Below the pieces are notes generated by a model. The model was given only the letters and a program-made list of their open reading frames with translations, had not been told where the DNA came from and did not search any database. Position numbers and translations under genes: made by a program. DNA of 64,000 nucleotides from Roseomonas fluvialis (GTDB lineage: Bacteria; Pseudomonadota; Alphaproteobacteria; Acetobacterales; Acetobacteraceae). The stretch is from contig NZ_AP025637.1 in assembly GCF_022846615.1 (NCBI RefSeq), positions 3,249,001 through 3,313,000 of the forward strand, given 5' to 3'. Of this stretch, positions 7,549 to 15,892 are shown piece after piece (positions within the stretch are counted from its first letter, which is position 1; the number at the start of each line of letters is the position of its first letter).

Positions 7549-8358
7549 TCAGCCGGCCCCCAGTGTCCAGGCCATGCCGCGGGCCGGGACCGGCGCGTCG
7601 GCACCCACCGATCGCACCACAGCGCCGATCATGTCGGTCTGTCCGGCGGCGCCGAGCCGCGCGCGCCCCGTCATGGCCTCGGCCGCGCGGGCGGCCATGT
7701 CGGCATCCTGGCCGAAGGCCACGGCGGCGCCGGCGACATCGGCGGCCAGGATCGCCGCCTGGTGCGCCACCTCGAGCATGATCTCGCGCCGTTGGGACGG
7801 CCGCGCGGTCGCGAGCGCCGCCGCGGTGGCGGAGGCGAGGTCCGCACGCTCCGCCAGGCCGAGCAGTTCGGCCTTGCGGGCCTCCCCCGCCCGCTGGGTC
7901 GCCGGCAGTTCGGCCAAAGTGACCGCAAGCGGGCGCAGGCGCTGCTTGATCGCGGAGACATCGAGCGTGTCCACCATGCGCGCCAGGTCGTCGACCGTCG
8001 CGGCATGCTGCAGCAGCGCCGCGGCCACCGCCTTGCCGGTCAGCGCATCCTTGGCGGCGAGTTCGATCGACTTGCGAAGATCTACCGAAAAGGCGTCGAG
8101 TTCCGACGCGAAGGCCGCCTCCGCGTCGTCGCCGCCGGTGCCGTAGGCGAGCCGGCGGGCATTCGCCGCGATCGCCTCGGCCCGCACCGCAAGGCTCGCG
8201 ACACCAGCCGCGGCCTGCTGCTGCTGCACCAGGCGCTGCGCCAGCGCATCGAGCGCCCCGCTGATGTCGGCCAGCATCCTGCGACCGGCGGCGTTGGCCG
8301 GTGCATCCGACAGGACCGCGGGCGAAAGACCGCCGGGCTCGCTCCGGTCCATGCTCAT
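7549..8358 (-). CDS. Helical protein of unknown function
   Basis: 269 residues from the ATG at 8358 (a second ATG at 8352). There is no signal peptide or membrane segment. It is almost entirely Ala-rich amphipathic helix, including a QRLVQQQQAAAGVAS stretch around residues 50-65 and repeated DLA/ALA heptad-like patterns, suggesting a coiled-coil bundle of the kind seen in chemoreceptor signalling or scaffold proteins. No catalytic motif is visible and I do not recognise a family. The thermonuclease gene lies downstream on the same strand but only after a gap; there is no sign of coupling. Confidence 0.65.
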   Translation of the reverse strand: MSMDRSEPGGLSPAVLSDAPANAAGRRMLADISGALDALAQRLVQQQQAAAGVASLAVRAEAIAANARRLAYGTGGDDAEAAFASELDAFSVDLRKSIELAAKDALTGKAVAAALLQHAATVDDLARMVDTLDVSAIKQRLRPLAVTLAELPATQRAGEARKAELLGLAERADLASATAAALATARPSQRREIMLEVAHQAAILAADVAGAAVAFGQDADMAARAAEAMTGRARLGAAGQTDMIGAVVRSVGADAPVPARGMAWTLGAG

Positions 8359-8442
8359 GCAGCCAGACTGCCACCCCGGGGTTAAGGCATCCTGACCGCG
8401 GCCATCACATGCGCGCGGGGTTACGTCTCCGCGCACCGCGTG

Positions 8443-9102
8443 TCAGTTGCGCGATCGCGCGCGCCAGTCCCAGGGCGGGTCGAAGCGGCCCTCCCACAGG
8501 CCACGACGGGCTGCGCGTGCCTCGGCCTCCTGGCGGAGGTAGTCGGTCGAGAAGCGCGTGAAGGCGAGCGCCCAGCCTTGGCGCACCAGCTCCGCGCCGA
8601 TATCGCGACCGGCCTCGTCGTGGCAGCGCACGATGCGCCGGCGATACTGGTCGGTGTCGAGCTGCGCACAGGTGACCACGCCGCGGCCGAGGATGCCGGC
8701 CATAGCGTCGCGCGCGGCATCCCCGCAGGCATAGGGCCGGCCGGCGCGTTCGCAGGGCTGCGCCATCTCAGGCGCGTCGATGCCATGGATGCGCAGGCGC
8801 TCGTGGCCCACGGACAGCGTATCGCCATCCACCACGCCAACGCGGGCGGTGAAGCGGGCCAAAGGAGCCGGCGTGCCCTCCGGGATGCCATGGACCACGC
8901 GCGGGATCGGCGCGACGGGGCGGATCAGCCCGGCCTGCCAGCCGATCGCGACAGCCAGGCCCGCGAGGCCCAGGGCCGCGCCCCAGCGCAACCACCATGG
9001 CGGCCGCAGCCGATCGCGCAGGCGCTGCCAGGCGTCGCGGCGGTCCGCCGCGCGGAGGGCATCATGCAGGTCGGGCGGCAGTCGGCGGCGGCGGAAGATC
9101 AC
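8443..9102 (-). CDS. Membrane-anchored thermonuclease (SNase-like) family protein
   Basis: 219 residues. A basic N-terminus is followed by one transmembrane segment (about 40-60), so the nuclease domain should face the periplasm. The SNase fold is shown by VVDGDTLSV (90-98, Ca2+-binding Asp), RLRIHGIDAPE (102-112, catalytic Arg), YRRRIVRC (153-160) and ARRGLWEG (198-205). Four Cys residues (117, 126, 145, 160) may form disulfides. The family hydrolyses DNA or RNA phosphodiesters. It lies just downstream of the tRNA-Met gene. Confidence 0.85.
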   Translation of the reverse strand: MIFRRRRLPPDLHDALRAADRRDAWQRLRDRLRPPWWLRWGAALGLAGLAVAIGWQAGLIRPVAPIPRVVHGIPEGTPAPLARFTARVGVVDGDTLSVGHERLRIHGIDAPEMAQPCERAGRPYACGDAARDAMAGILGRGVVTCAQLDTDQYRRRIVRCHDEAGRDIGAELVRQGWALAFTRFSTDYLRQEAEARAARRGLWEGRFDPPWDWRARSRN

Positions 9103-9134
9103 GCGTGTCCCCGGGGGCAGGCCGGACGGGAGGA

Positions 9135-9211
9135 TGGTAGCGGCGAGCGGACTTGAACCGCTGACCCCGGCATTATGAGTGCCGTGCTCTAACCAGCTGA
9201 GCTACGCCGCC
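9135..9211 (-). tRNA. tRNA-Met (anticodon CAT)
   Basis: 77 nt including an encoded CCA (9135-9137). The acceptor stem GGCGGCG pairs with CGCCGCT with a G-U at position 1-72. The D arm contains AGCTCAGCTGGTTAGAGC, the anticodon loop is CTCATAA on a CGGCA/TGCCG stem, and the T arm contains GGTTCAAGTCC. The G1-U72 pair and overall sequence look like the alphaproteobacterial elongator tRNA-Met; CAT could also be an Ile2 tRNA modified by TilS, which sequence alone does not exclude. Confidence 0.95.
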
Positions 9212-9231
9212 ATCCACGCGAGGGCCGCGAG

Positions 9232-10335
9232 TTAGGCCGCGGCCCGTGCGCTGTCAACCGATCCGCGTGCGCGCAGGAAGCCCCCGCCCAGCACGCGGTC
9301 CCCATCATACATCACGCAGGCCTGGCCGGGGGCGACGATTCCCGGTGCATCGAGCGTGATGCGCAGCAGTCCGGTGGCGGCATCCCAGGCCACCGTCGCA
9401 TCGCGCGGGGCCTCGCGCGCGCGCAGCTTCACCTGGCAGCGCAGCGGTGCGTCCGGCGCGTCAACCAGCCAGTTCACCTCGGCCGCGATGGCCTGGGTGG
9501 ACTCGATCGCGCCGCGCGGCGCGACGATGACGCGCCGGGCCGGTGCATCCACCCCCGCGACGAACAGCTTGTCCGCCCCATCCCACGACGCGGTGCCAAG
9601 GCCCCTGCCCTGCCCGACCGTGTAGCGCGCGATCCCCTCATGCGTGCCGAGCACGCGGCCATCGCTGGTGGCGATCTCCCCGGCCGCCAGCGCCTCGGGG
9701 CGCAGCCGGCCCACCAGCGTGTCGTAGCGGCCCTCGGGCACGAAGCAGATGTCCTGGCTGTCGGGCTTGTCGGCAACCGCCAGGCCGAAGCGCGCGGCGA
9801 GCGCGCGCACCGATGCCTTGTCCGGCATGTCGCCCAGTGGGAACCGCGCGAGGGTGAGTTGTGTGCGCGTGGTGGCGGCGAGGAAGTAGGACTGGTCGCG
9901 CGCCGCATCCGCCGCGCGGTGCAGTTCGGCGCCGTGCACGCCATCCACGCGCCGCGCGTAATGGCCGGTGGCCAGCGCCTCGCAGCCCAGGTCGGCGGCG
10001 AGCGCGGCCAGGTCGCGGAACTTGACGGTCTGGTTGCAGCGGATGCAGGGGATGGGCGTCTCGCCGCGGGCGTAGGTGTCGGCGAAGTCGCCGATCACCT
10101 CGCGCCGGAACACCTGCTCGCGGTCCAGCACGTAGTGCGCGATGCCGAGGCGATCGGCCACGTCGCGGGCGTCATGGATGTCCTGTCCGGCGCAGCACGC
10201 GCCCTTCTTCCGGATGGCGGCGCCGTGGTCATAGAGTTGCAGGGTGGCGCCCACCACCTCGTGCCCCTGTTCGACCAGCAGCGCGGCGACAACGGAACTG
10301 TCGACGCCGCCGGACATGGCGACCAGCACGCGCAT
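9232..10335 (-). CDS. mnmA: tRNA-specific 2-thiouridylase
   Basis: 367 residues from the ATG at 10335. This cytoplasmic enzyme thiolates U34 of Lys, Glu and Gln tRNAs using ATP and persulfide sulfur delivered from a cysteine desulfurase. The PP-loop SGGVDSS is at residues 8-14. Catalytic cysteines are Cys100 (CIRCN, 97-101) and Cys197 in PDSQDICF. A cysteine desulfurase and a ferredoxin are encoded upstream on the same strand, supporting a shared sulfur relay. The gene ends 20 bp before the tRNA-Met gene. Confidence 0.95.
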   Translation of the reverse strand: MRVLVAMSGGVDSSVVAALLVEQGHEVVGATLQLYDHGAAIRKKGACCAGQDIHDARDVADRLGIAHYVLDREQVFRREVIGDFADTYARGETPIPCIRCNQTVKFRDLAALAADLGCEALATGHYARRVDGVHGAELHRAADAARDQSYFLAATTRTQLTLARFPLGDMPDKASVRALAARFGLAVADKPDSQDICFVPEGRYDTLVGRLRPEALAAGEIATSDGRVLGTHEGIARYTVGQGRGLGTASWDGADKLFVAGVDAPARRVIVAPRGAIESTQAIAAEVNWLVDAPDAPLRCQVKLRAREAPRDATVAWDAATGLLRITLDAPGIVAPGQACVMYDGDRVLGGGFLRARGSVDSARAAA

Positions 10336-10387
10336 CAGGCGTGGCCGTGGGAGCGCAGGGTGGTGCGGCCCGGACGGAGGAAAGCGT

Positions 10388-11083
10388 TCATGCGGCGAGG
10401 CCCTGCTGCCAGAAGCGCTGCTCGAGCCGCGCGGCCTCGGCGAAGTCGGCCGCCAGGCGGGCGAAGCGGGCTTCCCCGCCATGGCTCACGCCCAGCGCAT
10501 CGATGCGCGCGGCGGCGGCGCGGGCCATGGCCTGGTAGTCCTCGGCGGCGTAGGTGTCGATCCAGGACTGGTAGGGGTTGTCCTGCACGCGGCGCGCCGG
10601 GTCGGCCAGGATGCGCAGCGCGACCTCGCCATAGCCGACCGTGCAGGGCACCAGCGCGACTTCCAGGTCCAGGATGTCGCCCGCAAGCCCGCGGTCGAGC
10701 ACCCAGCGGGTGTAGGAGACGGTCTCGGCGGTCTCGGGCGTCGCGACCACGTCGGACTCGCTGAGGCCCCAGCCGGCGCAGTACTTCAGGTGCAGCTTCG
10801 TCTCGTCCAGGATCGCGAGCACCGCGGCGGCCTTGTCGCGCATGGCCGCCAGGCTCTCGCCCTTCACCACGGCCAGCGCCTTGGCGCGGGCGAAATGGAT
10901 CAGGAACAGGTAGTCCTGGATCAGGTAGTGCCGGAAGGCCGGCAGGGGCAGCGTGCCGTCCGACAGGCGCTGCACGAAGGGATGCCAGGTGTAGCCGGCC
11001 CAGTCGTTGGCGGCCGCGGCGCGCAGGCGACGGAACAGGCCGCCCTCGGCGCCGAAGTCGGTCTCCCAGCGCGGCGCGGCCAT
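10388..11083 (-). CDS. tenA: TenA/thiaminase II family protein
   Basis: 231 residues. The TenA heme-oxygenase-like fold is indicated by WHPFVQRLSDGTLP (33-46), YLIQDYLFL (53-61, conserved Asp57), the catalytic-type Cys147 in LVPCTVGYGE, and a C-terminal EQRFWQQ motif. TenA hydrolyses 4-amino-5-aminomethyl-2-methylpyrimidine to the hydroxymethyl form for thiamin salvage; some members act in other pathways. Five bp separate it from the upstream ferredoxin gene, so it belongs to a run with cysteine desulfurase, ferredoxin and mnmA. No other thiamin gene is in the window. Confidence 0.85.
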   Translation of the reverse strand: MAAPRWETDFGAEGGLFRRLRAAAANDWAGYTWHPFVQRLSDGTLPLPAFRHYLIQDYLFLIHFARAKALAVVKGESLAAMRDKAAAVLAILDETKLHLKYCAGWGLSESDVVATPETAETVSYTRWVLDRGLAGDILDLEVALVPCTVGYGEVALRILADPARRVQDNPYQSWIDTYAAEDYQAMARAAAARIDALGVSHGGEARFARLAADFAEAARLEQRFWQQGLAA

Positions 11084-11088
11084 GGCGT

Positions 11089-11418
11089 TCAGCCGCCGGC
11101 GTTGCGGCTGCCGGCCGGCAGCTTGACGGTCAGGCCGTCCAGCGCATCGGTCATGATGAGCTGGCAGCCCAGGCGCGAGGTCTCCTGCAGGTCGAAGGCG
11201 AGGTCGAGCATGTCTTCCTCGTCCTCCGTCGCCTTGGCGAGCTTGCCGTACCAGGACGGGTCCACGATGACATGGCAGGTGGAGCAGGCGAGCGAGCCTT
11301 CGCAGGCCCCTTCGATGTCCACGCCGTGGCGGTGCGCGATCTCGAGCACCGAGAGCCCGAGCGGCGCATCCACTTCCTTGCGCGTGCCATCGCGCTGAAC
11401 GAAGACCATCTTCGGCAT
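11089..11418 (-). CDS. fdx: 2Fe-2S ferredoxin (ISC/adrenodoxin type)
   Basis: 109 residues. The four cluster ligands are Cys39, Cys45, Cys48 ([10 protein letters not shown]) and Cys85 (RLGCQL), the spacing of ISC-type vertebrate-like ferredoxins. It donates electrons for Fe-S cluster assembly, probably with the cysteine desulfurase whose gene ends 2 bp upstream. Cytoplasmic. There is no IscU or HscAB gene nearby, so it is an incomplete isc set. Confidence 0.92.
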   Translation of the reverse strand: MPKMVFVQRDGTRKEVDAPLGLSVLEIAHRHGVDIEGACEGSLACSTCHVIVDPSWYGKLAKATEDEEDMLDLAFDLQETSRLGCQLIMTDALDGLTVKLPAGSRNAGG

Positions 11419-11420
11419 TG

Positions 11421-12635
11421 CTACTCCGCCGCCCTGCTTGTTCCGGATGTCGCTTGCGCCCACGCCTGCCCCAGCATGGCGGCGGCGCGGTCCACATCGG
11501 CGGGCGAGGTAAAGCGTCCGATGCCGATCCGCAAGGTGGCGCGGGCGCGGGCTTCGTCCAGGCCGATGGCGCGCAGCACGTAGGAGGGTTCGACCTCGGC
11601 CGAGGAACAGGCGGAACCGGTCGAGACGCAAAGGCCGGGCGCGGCCTCCATGATGGCCTGGGCGGTGGCGCCACCGGGGAAGACGACGGAGGCATTGCCG
11701 GCGACGCGCGGGGCGTCCGGTGCGTTCAGTTCGATGCCGGGGATGGCGGCGCGCAGAGCATTGAGGAACCGGTCGCGCTGGCCGGCAATGCGGCCCGTGT
11801 CGAGCATGCCCTCGATGGCGGCGATGCGGGCGGCCTCGCCAAAGCCGACGACCAGCGGCGCGGGCAGTGTGCCCGAACGCAGGCCGCGTTCCTGGCCGCC
11901 GCCGGAGAACAGGGGTGCCAGGCGCACGCGCGGGCGGCGGCGGACATACAGGGCACCGATGCCCTTGGGGCCGTACATCTTGTGGGCGGAGAGGGAGAGC
12001 AGGTCGGCCTGGATCGCCTGCACATCGAGCGGGATGCGCCCGGCGGCCTGCGCGGCATCGGTGTGGAACAGGGCGCCGTGCTGCTTGGCCACCGCGCCGA
12101 GGGCGGCCAGGTCCTGGATCACGCCGATCTCGTTGTTCACGGCCATGATGCTGACCAGCAGGGTGCGGTCGTCGACTGCCTCGCGCAGGGCGTCGGGGCG
12201 CAGCAGGCCGTTGGCATCGACGGGGAGGATGACGGGTTCGAACCCCTCGGCGGCCAGGTCGCGGACGGATTCGAGGACGCATTTGTGCTCGGTGGCGGCC
12301 GTGATGATGCGGCGGCGGTCGGTGCCCTGGCTGGCGGCGAAGCGTAGATCGGGATTGGCGCGCGCGAAGCGCGCGACGCCCTTGATGGCGAGGTTGTTCG
12401 CCTCGGTGGCGCCGGAGGTCAGCACGATCTCGCGGGCCTCGGCGCCGATCAGCTCGGCGATGTGGGCGCGGGCCTGTTCGACGGCTTCCTCGGCAGCGCG
12501 GCCGAGGGTGTGTTCGATGCTGGCAGGGTTGGCGAAGTTCTCCTCCCACCAGGGGCGCATGGCGGCGAGGACGCGCGGGTCCGGCGGGGTGGTGGCGTGG
12601 TGGTCGAGGTAGAGGGGGCGGTTGGGGGCGGGCAT
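11421..12635 (-). CDS. iscS: Cysteine desulfurase, IscS-like, linked to ferredoxin
   Basis: 404 residues from the ATG at 12635, where [12 protein letters not shown] (9-20) fits the family N-terminus; the frame is open further upstream but low-complexity. PLP Lys219 sits in [10 protein letters not shown], His117 in ATEHK, and the active-site Cys343 in [17 protein letters not shown]. The enzyme converts L-cysteine to alanine and a persulfide for Fe-S clusters and thiolated tRNA. It is first of a tight minus-strand run with ferredoxin (2 bp gap), tenA and mnmA. A second, diverged cysteine desulfurase lies 4.3 kb away. Confidence 0.92.
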   Translation of the reverse strand: MPAPNRPLYLDHHATTPPDPRVLAAMRPWWEENFANPASIEHTLGRAAEEAVEQARAHIAELIGAEAREIVLTSGATEANNLAIKGVARFARANPDLRFAASQGTDRRRIITAATEHKCVLESVRDLAAEGFEPVILPVDANGLLRPDALREAVDDRTLLVSIMAVNNEIGVIQDLAALGAVAKQHGALFHTDAAQAAGRIPLDVQAIQADLLSLSAHKMYGPKGIGALYVRRRPRVRLAPLFSGGGQERGLRSGTLPAPLVVGFGEAARIAAIEGMLDTGRIAGQRDRFLNALRAAIPGIELNAPDAPRVAGNASVVFPGGATAQAIMEAAPGLCVSTGSACSSAEVEPSYVLRAIGLDEARARATLRIGIGRFTSPADVDRAAAMLGQAWAQATSGTSRAAE

Positions 12636-13022
12636 TTTCGGCACTTGGGGTGCGGGTGGGGCGGGTGCGAGGCGGGGGCGGTGGATGGCGGAATTGCGGG
12701 TTTCGGACAAATGGGTGGGGTGCGCGAAAAGGTGTCGATTTCGGACAAATCGAGGGTGGCGGGGGTGCGGGGCTTGGACCAAGCTTCCGGGGCAGCGGGG
12801 GCACTTTCGGACTTTAGGGCTTTAGCGGCTCCGGGCGGCGTAGGCGGGCGGCCGGACGGTGGCGGCGGCGGCGGCGGGCACGGTCCCACGCAGCAGTGCG
12901 GCTGGGCGGAGGGGGCGGATGCGGCTGTGAAAGAGCGGCGTGGCGGTGTCCGCCACGGGCACGAACTTTACTAGGAAAATTTCCCTCATGCAAGCACGTC
13001 GCGGCTCCGACAGTCGACGCCA
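12636..13022. other. Gene-free region upstream of iscS with short direct repeats
   Basis: This is a G-rich (plus strand), low-complexity spacer between the TPR gene end and iscS. It contains two exact copies of TTTCGGACAAAT (12701-12712 and 12739-12750) and a shorter TTTCGGAC at 12805-12812. On the coding strand of iscS they read ATTTGTCCGAAA and lie about 66-115 bp (the short copy about 170 bp) upstream of the start codon, a position suited to a promoter or operator. I see no convincing gene in either strand. Confidence 0.5.
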
Positions 13023-15476
13023 TCACGGCAAGGCGGCGAGGCGGCGTTCAAACTCGGGGATCAGCCAGGCATCGACGGGGGCGAGGCGACCTGTATCGGC
13101 CAGGGCGCGGGCGATGGCGAGGGCGCGCGTCAGATGCGCGCGGGCGGCGGGCGGGTCGGTCCGGGCCAGCCGGTCGAGGCCGACGATCAGGTCGCGCTGC
13201 CACTCCGCATGCCCGGGATCGCTCGCCGCCAAGCGCTCAGTGATTTCCATGCCCTTGCGACATTCGGCCAGAGCCGCAACAGCATTGCCCTGGCGCCAGA
13301 GGGTCGCGCCGATCCTTTGGTAGCTAATCGCGAGATCCCGTTGCCATTCGGCGTTACTGGGGTCAGTGGCGACCAAACGCTCGGCGATCGCCATGGACTT
13401 GCGATACTCCGCCAGTGCCGCAGCTGTATCGCGCTGTTCCTGCAGCGCGTCGCCGATCCTCTGGTGGCTGACCATGAGGCTTCGCTGCCACTCCGGCTGC
13501 AAAGGGTCAGTCGCCGCAAGGCGCTTGGCGATGGCCATGCCCTTGCGGTATTCAGCCAACGCTGCGCGCGGATGACCCGTGTCCGTCAGCACGAGGCCGA
13601 CCTTGTTGTGCGCGATTGATAGATCGTCTTGCCATAGCGACGTCGAGGGGTCGATCGCCACCAGCCACTCCGCGATTGCCATGGCCTTTCGGTATTCGGC
13701 CAGCGCCGCCGACGCATCGCTCTGGGTTCGTAGCACATCTCCGACTCTTATGTAGTTGTATCCAAGATGCCGCTGCCATTCAGTGTGCTCGCTGTCGGTC
13801 GTTACTAGGCGCGCAGCGATCGCTATCGCCTTACTATACTCGGCCAGTGCGGCCGCAGTCTCGCCCCGGATGACCAGCACGTCACCCAACCTAGTGTAGT
13901 TTAGCGAGAGGTCATATTGCCATTCCACTCGCCCGGGGTTGATCGCCGCGAGATGCTCGCGGATCACCATGCCCTTGCGGTAGTGGAGCTGCGCCCCAAG
14001 CGCCTCGCCCCGGCGATGCAGCACACTTCCGATCCTCAAATGGCTTACTGAGAGGTCTCGCTGCCAGTCCGCCTGCCCGGGGTCACTGGCTGCAAGCCGC
14101 GCGGCGATGATTAACGCCTTGCCGTATTCGGCCAGTGCCGCCGTGGTATCGCCTTGGTCTTCTAGCACGTCAGCTACCTTGTTGTGGCTCGCCCATAGAT
14201 CCCACTGCCATTTGGCCTCCCCTGCGTCTCTGGCGACCAACCGCTCGGCGATCGCCATGGCCTTGCGATACTCGTCAAGCGCCGCCGTCGCTTGCCCCTG
14301 CCTCAGGAGCACATCGCCAAGGCGATTGGACGCCACGAGCACGTCGCGCCCAACGGGATCGATACGCCGCGCGGCATCGAGTGCATGTGCGAAGGCCTCA
14401 CGCGCCAGCATGGCCGCGCCCGTGTCGCGGTGTAGATCGCCTAGCGCGATCCAATCCCAGACCTGCCCGCCATCGAGGGCGATGATGCTGCGCAAGGTGG
14501 CCTTCGCTGCGCCGTGGTCGCAGGCGAGGCGCTCGATCGACAGTTTCTCCCGCAGGAGCGGCACGACGCGCCGACGCTGTGCCTCCTCCTCCTGAGCAAG
14601 TTTCGCTTCCAGCACCGCCCGGGCTCCGGCGGCGTCGAGGCGCTGGACCTTGTCGCGCGCGGCGCCGATGGCGGCGTCGATGTCGGCGCCCTCGTTGCTC
14701 GGCACAACGGGCGCTGCGCCCTGAGCCCGCGCGACGGCGATGTAGTCGCGCAGGCGAGCAGGGATTTCGCGCACCGGCGCATCGGCGGTGCCGAGGTCGC
14801 GCAGGATGTTCGCGAGGTCGGCCGGGTCGATCCCCTCGGCCTGCGCCACGGGCGCTGCAGCGAGGCGGATCGCGTAGCGGCGGATCAAGGTTCCCGGAAT
14901 GACGAAGGCTTCGTGCCGGCCGCTGCCGTCCTCGTCAGCCCCCAGTTCCGACAGGGACAGGATCGCGGCGAGTTGCTGGCCTCCGTCCTTGAACAGCGGC
15001 GAACCGCTGGAGCCGCGCGCAAACCAGTAGCCGTTCGGCGCCTGTCCGCTGAACTGGCGGCGCCCCTCGGGGTCGAGCGCGGGGTCCAGCGTGCCGCGGA
15101 TGGTCACTTCGGCCCATTGCGGGCCGCTTCGCCGCAGTCGCGCCCGGCAGGCCGCCGACCCGGTCTCCAGCAGATCGTGCATCGCCAGCTGCAGGACCGG
15201 CGTCCCCGAAGGCAGTTCCCTGGGGCGCAGCAGCACCAGGTCGGGCGGCCGGGTCTCCTGGTCGCAGGCATCCGCCAGGGTCAGCGTCTGGCGCCTATCC
15301 GCGTCGGCGCGCGGGAAGTCGGCGAAAGGCAGGGCGCCCTTGTCCGCGCCTAGCACGGCATCCCGCCACACATGCCGGCAGGTGGCTATCAACCCACCCT
15401 CGATCACCGCGCCGCAGCCGATGAAGGCGTGCGGCGCCGTTGCGGACAGGATGTGAACCAGGGCACCCTCGATCAT
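13023..15476 (-). CDS. Trypsin-like serine peptidase fused to TPR-like repeats
   Basis: 817 residues from the ATG at 15476 (a TTG at 15503 is an alternative). The N-terminal peptidase domain (about 1-205) has a complete triad: His35 in ATCRHVW, Asp79 in PPDLVLL, Ser157 in ARGSSGSPLF. There is no signal peptide, so it is probably cytoplasmic. Residues 210-375 are helical, and 377-763 hold eight 48-residue TPR-like repeats (consensus ending AAxDPxxxEWQRDL). The TPR DNA is visibly less GC-rich than its surroundings. It is divergent from a Trypco1-type gene with 17 bp between start codons. A role as a peptidase effector controlled by a partner or by the TPR sensor is inferred; substrate unknown. 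Confidence 0.85.
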   Translation of the reverse strand: MIEGALVHILSATAPHAFIGCGAVIEGGLIATCRHVWRDAVLGADKGALPFADFPRADADRRQTLTLADACDQETRPPDLVLLRPRELPSGTPVLQLAMHDLLETGSAACRARLRRSGPQWAEVTIRGTLDPALDPEGRRQFSGQAPNGYWFARGSSGSPLFKDGGQQLAAILSLSELGADEDGSGRHEAFVIPGTLIRRYAIRLAAAPVAQAEGIDPADLANILRDLGTADAPVREIPARLRDYIAVARAQGAAPVVPSNEGADIDAAIGAARDKVQRLDAAGARAVLEAKLAQEEEAQRRRVVPLLREKLSIERLACDHGAAKATLRSIIALDGGQVWDWIALGDLHRDTGAAMLAREAFAHALDAARRIDPVGRDVLVASNRLGDVLLRQGQATAALDEYRKAMAIAERLVARDAGEAKWQWDLWASHNKVADVLEDQGDTTAALAEYGKALIIAARLAASDPGQADWQRDLSVSHLRIGSVLHRRGEALGAQLHYRKGMVIREHLAAINPGRVEWQYDLSLNYTRLGDVLVIRGETAAALAEYSKAIAIAARLVTTDSEHTEWQRHLGYNYIRVGDVLRTQSDASAALAEYRKAMAIAEWLVAIDPSTSLWQDDLSIAHNKVGLVLTDTGHPRAALAEYRKGMAIAKRLAATDPLQPEWQRSLMVSHQRIGDALQEQRDTAAALAEYRKSMAIAERLVATDPSNAEWQRDLAISYQRIGATLWRQGNAVAALAECRKGMEITERLAASDPGHAEWQRDLIVGLDRLARTDPPAARAHLTRALAIARALADTGRLAPVDAWLIPEFERRLAALP
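13188..14348 (-). repeat. Eight tandem 144-bp coding repeats (48-residue TPR-like units)
   Basis: Protein units run from residues 377-427 (51 residues, first) and then 428-475, 476-523, 524-571, 572-619, 620-667, 668-715 and 716-763, each exactly 48. The core pattern is an RIGDVL-like helix, then AALAEYRKAMAIAERL, then AxDPxxxEWQRDL. DNA identity between units is high but not complete. The even spacing shows expansion by unequal crossing-over. Confidence 0.85.
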
Positions 15477-15493
15477 TGCGCGAGGAGACAGGC

Positions 15494-15811
15494 ATGCCCG
15501 CAACCCTGCAAGTGGAATTGGCCGATGGCCGCACGGTGTATTTCGGCGGTACCGGGAAGGACGCCGCCGGCCTGAGGGAGGTCAGCGTCGGCGAGTCCGT
15601 GGCCGAAGCCAGCGCGGCGGCGCTGGAGCGTGGCCTCGCAGGGCTGAGGGACGTGGTCGCGATGCTAGACCGCTCCGTCGCTGGGTTGGTGAAGAAGCCC
15701 GAGAAAGTCGAGGTCGAGTTCGCCGCCAAGCTGACAGGCAAGGCGAATCTGTGGGTGGTGTCGGGCGATGCCTCGGCCGAGTTCAAGGTGAAGCTGACCT
15801 GGGGGAAGTAG
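15494..15811 (+). CDS. Trypsin-co-occurring domain 1 (Trypco1/CU044_2847-type) protein
   Basis: 105 residues; AGGAG is at 15482-15488 before the ATG at 15494. The N-terminal half starts with a strand LQVELADGRTVYFGG. The C-terminal half has VEVEFAAKLTGKANLWVV (about 71-88) ending in AEFKVKLTW, the diagnostic pattern of the family named for co-occurrence with trypsin-like peptidases. Its adjacency to the peptidase-TPR gene fits that name exactly. The molecular function is unknown. Members are thought to be parts of multi-gene conflict or stress systems, perhaps as adaptor, regulator or peptidase substrate (inference). Confidence 0.82.
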   Translation: MPATLQVELADGRTVYFGGTGKDAAGLREVSVGESVAEASAAALERGLAGLRDVVAMLDRSVAGLVKKPEKVEVEFAAKLTGKANLWVVSGDASAEFKVKLTWGK

Positions 15812-15892
15812 CGCGGAGCCGTGCTTGCCCGGCTCGCTTGCGGGCGTCCCGCATCCGCGTAACGTGCCGTCCCGCACCACCCAGGACGCCCC

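Noticed and set aside
13188..14348. Regular 144-bp repeats considered as a CRISPR or minisatellite array
   Set aside because: They are coding, in frame, and give TPR-like units. There are no unique spacers between short identical repeats, and no CRISPR array was seen elsewhere in the window.
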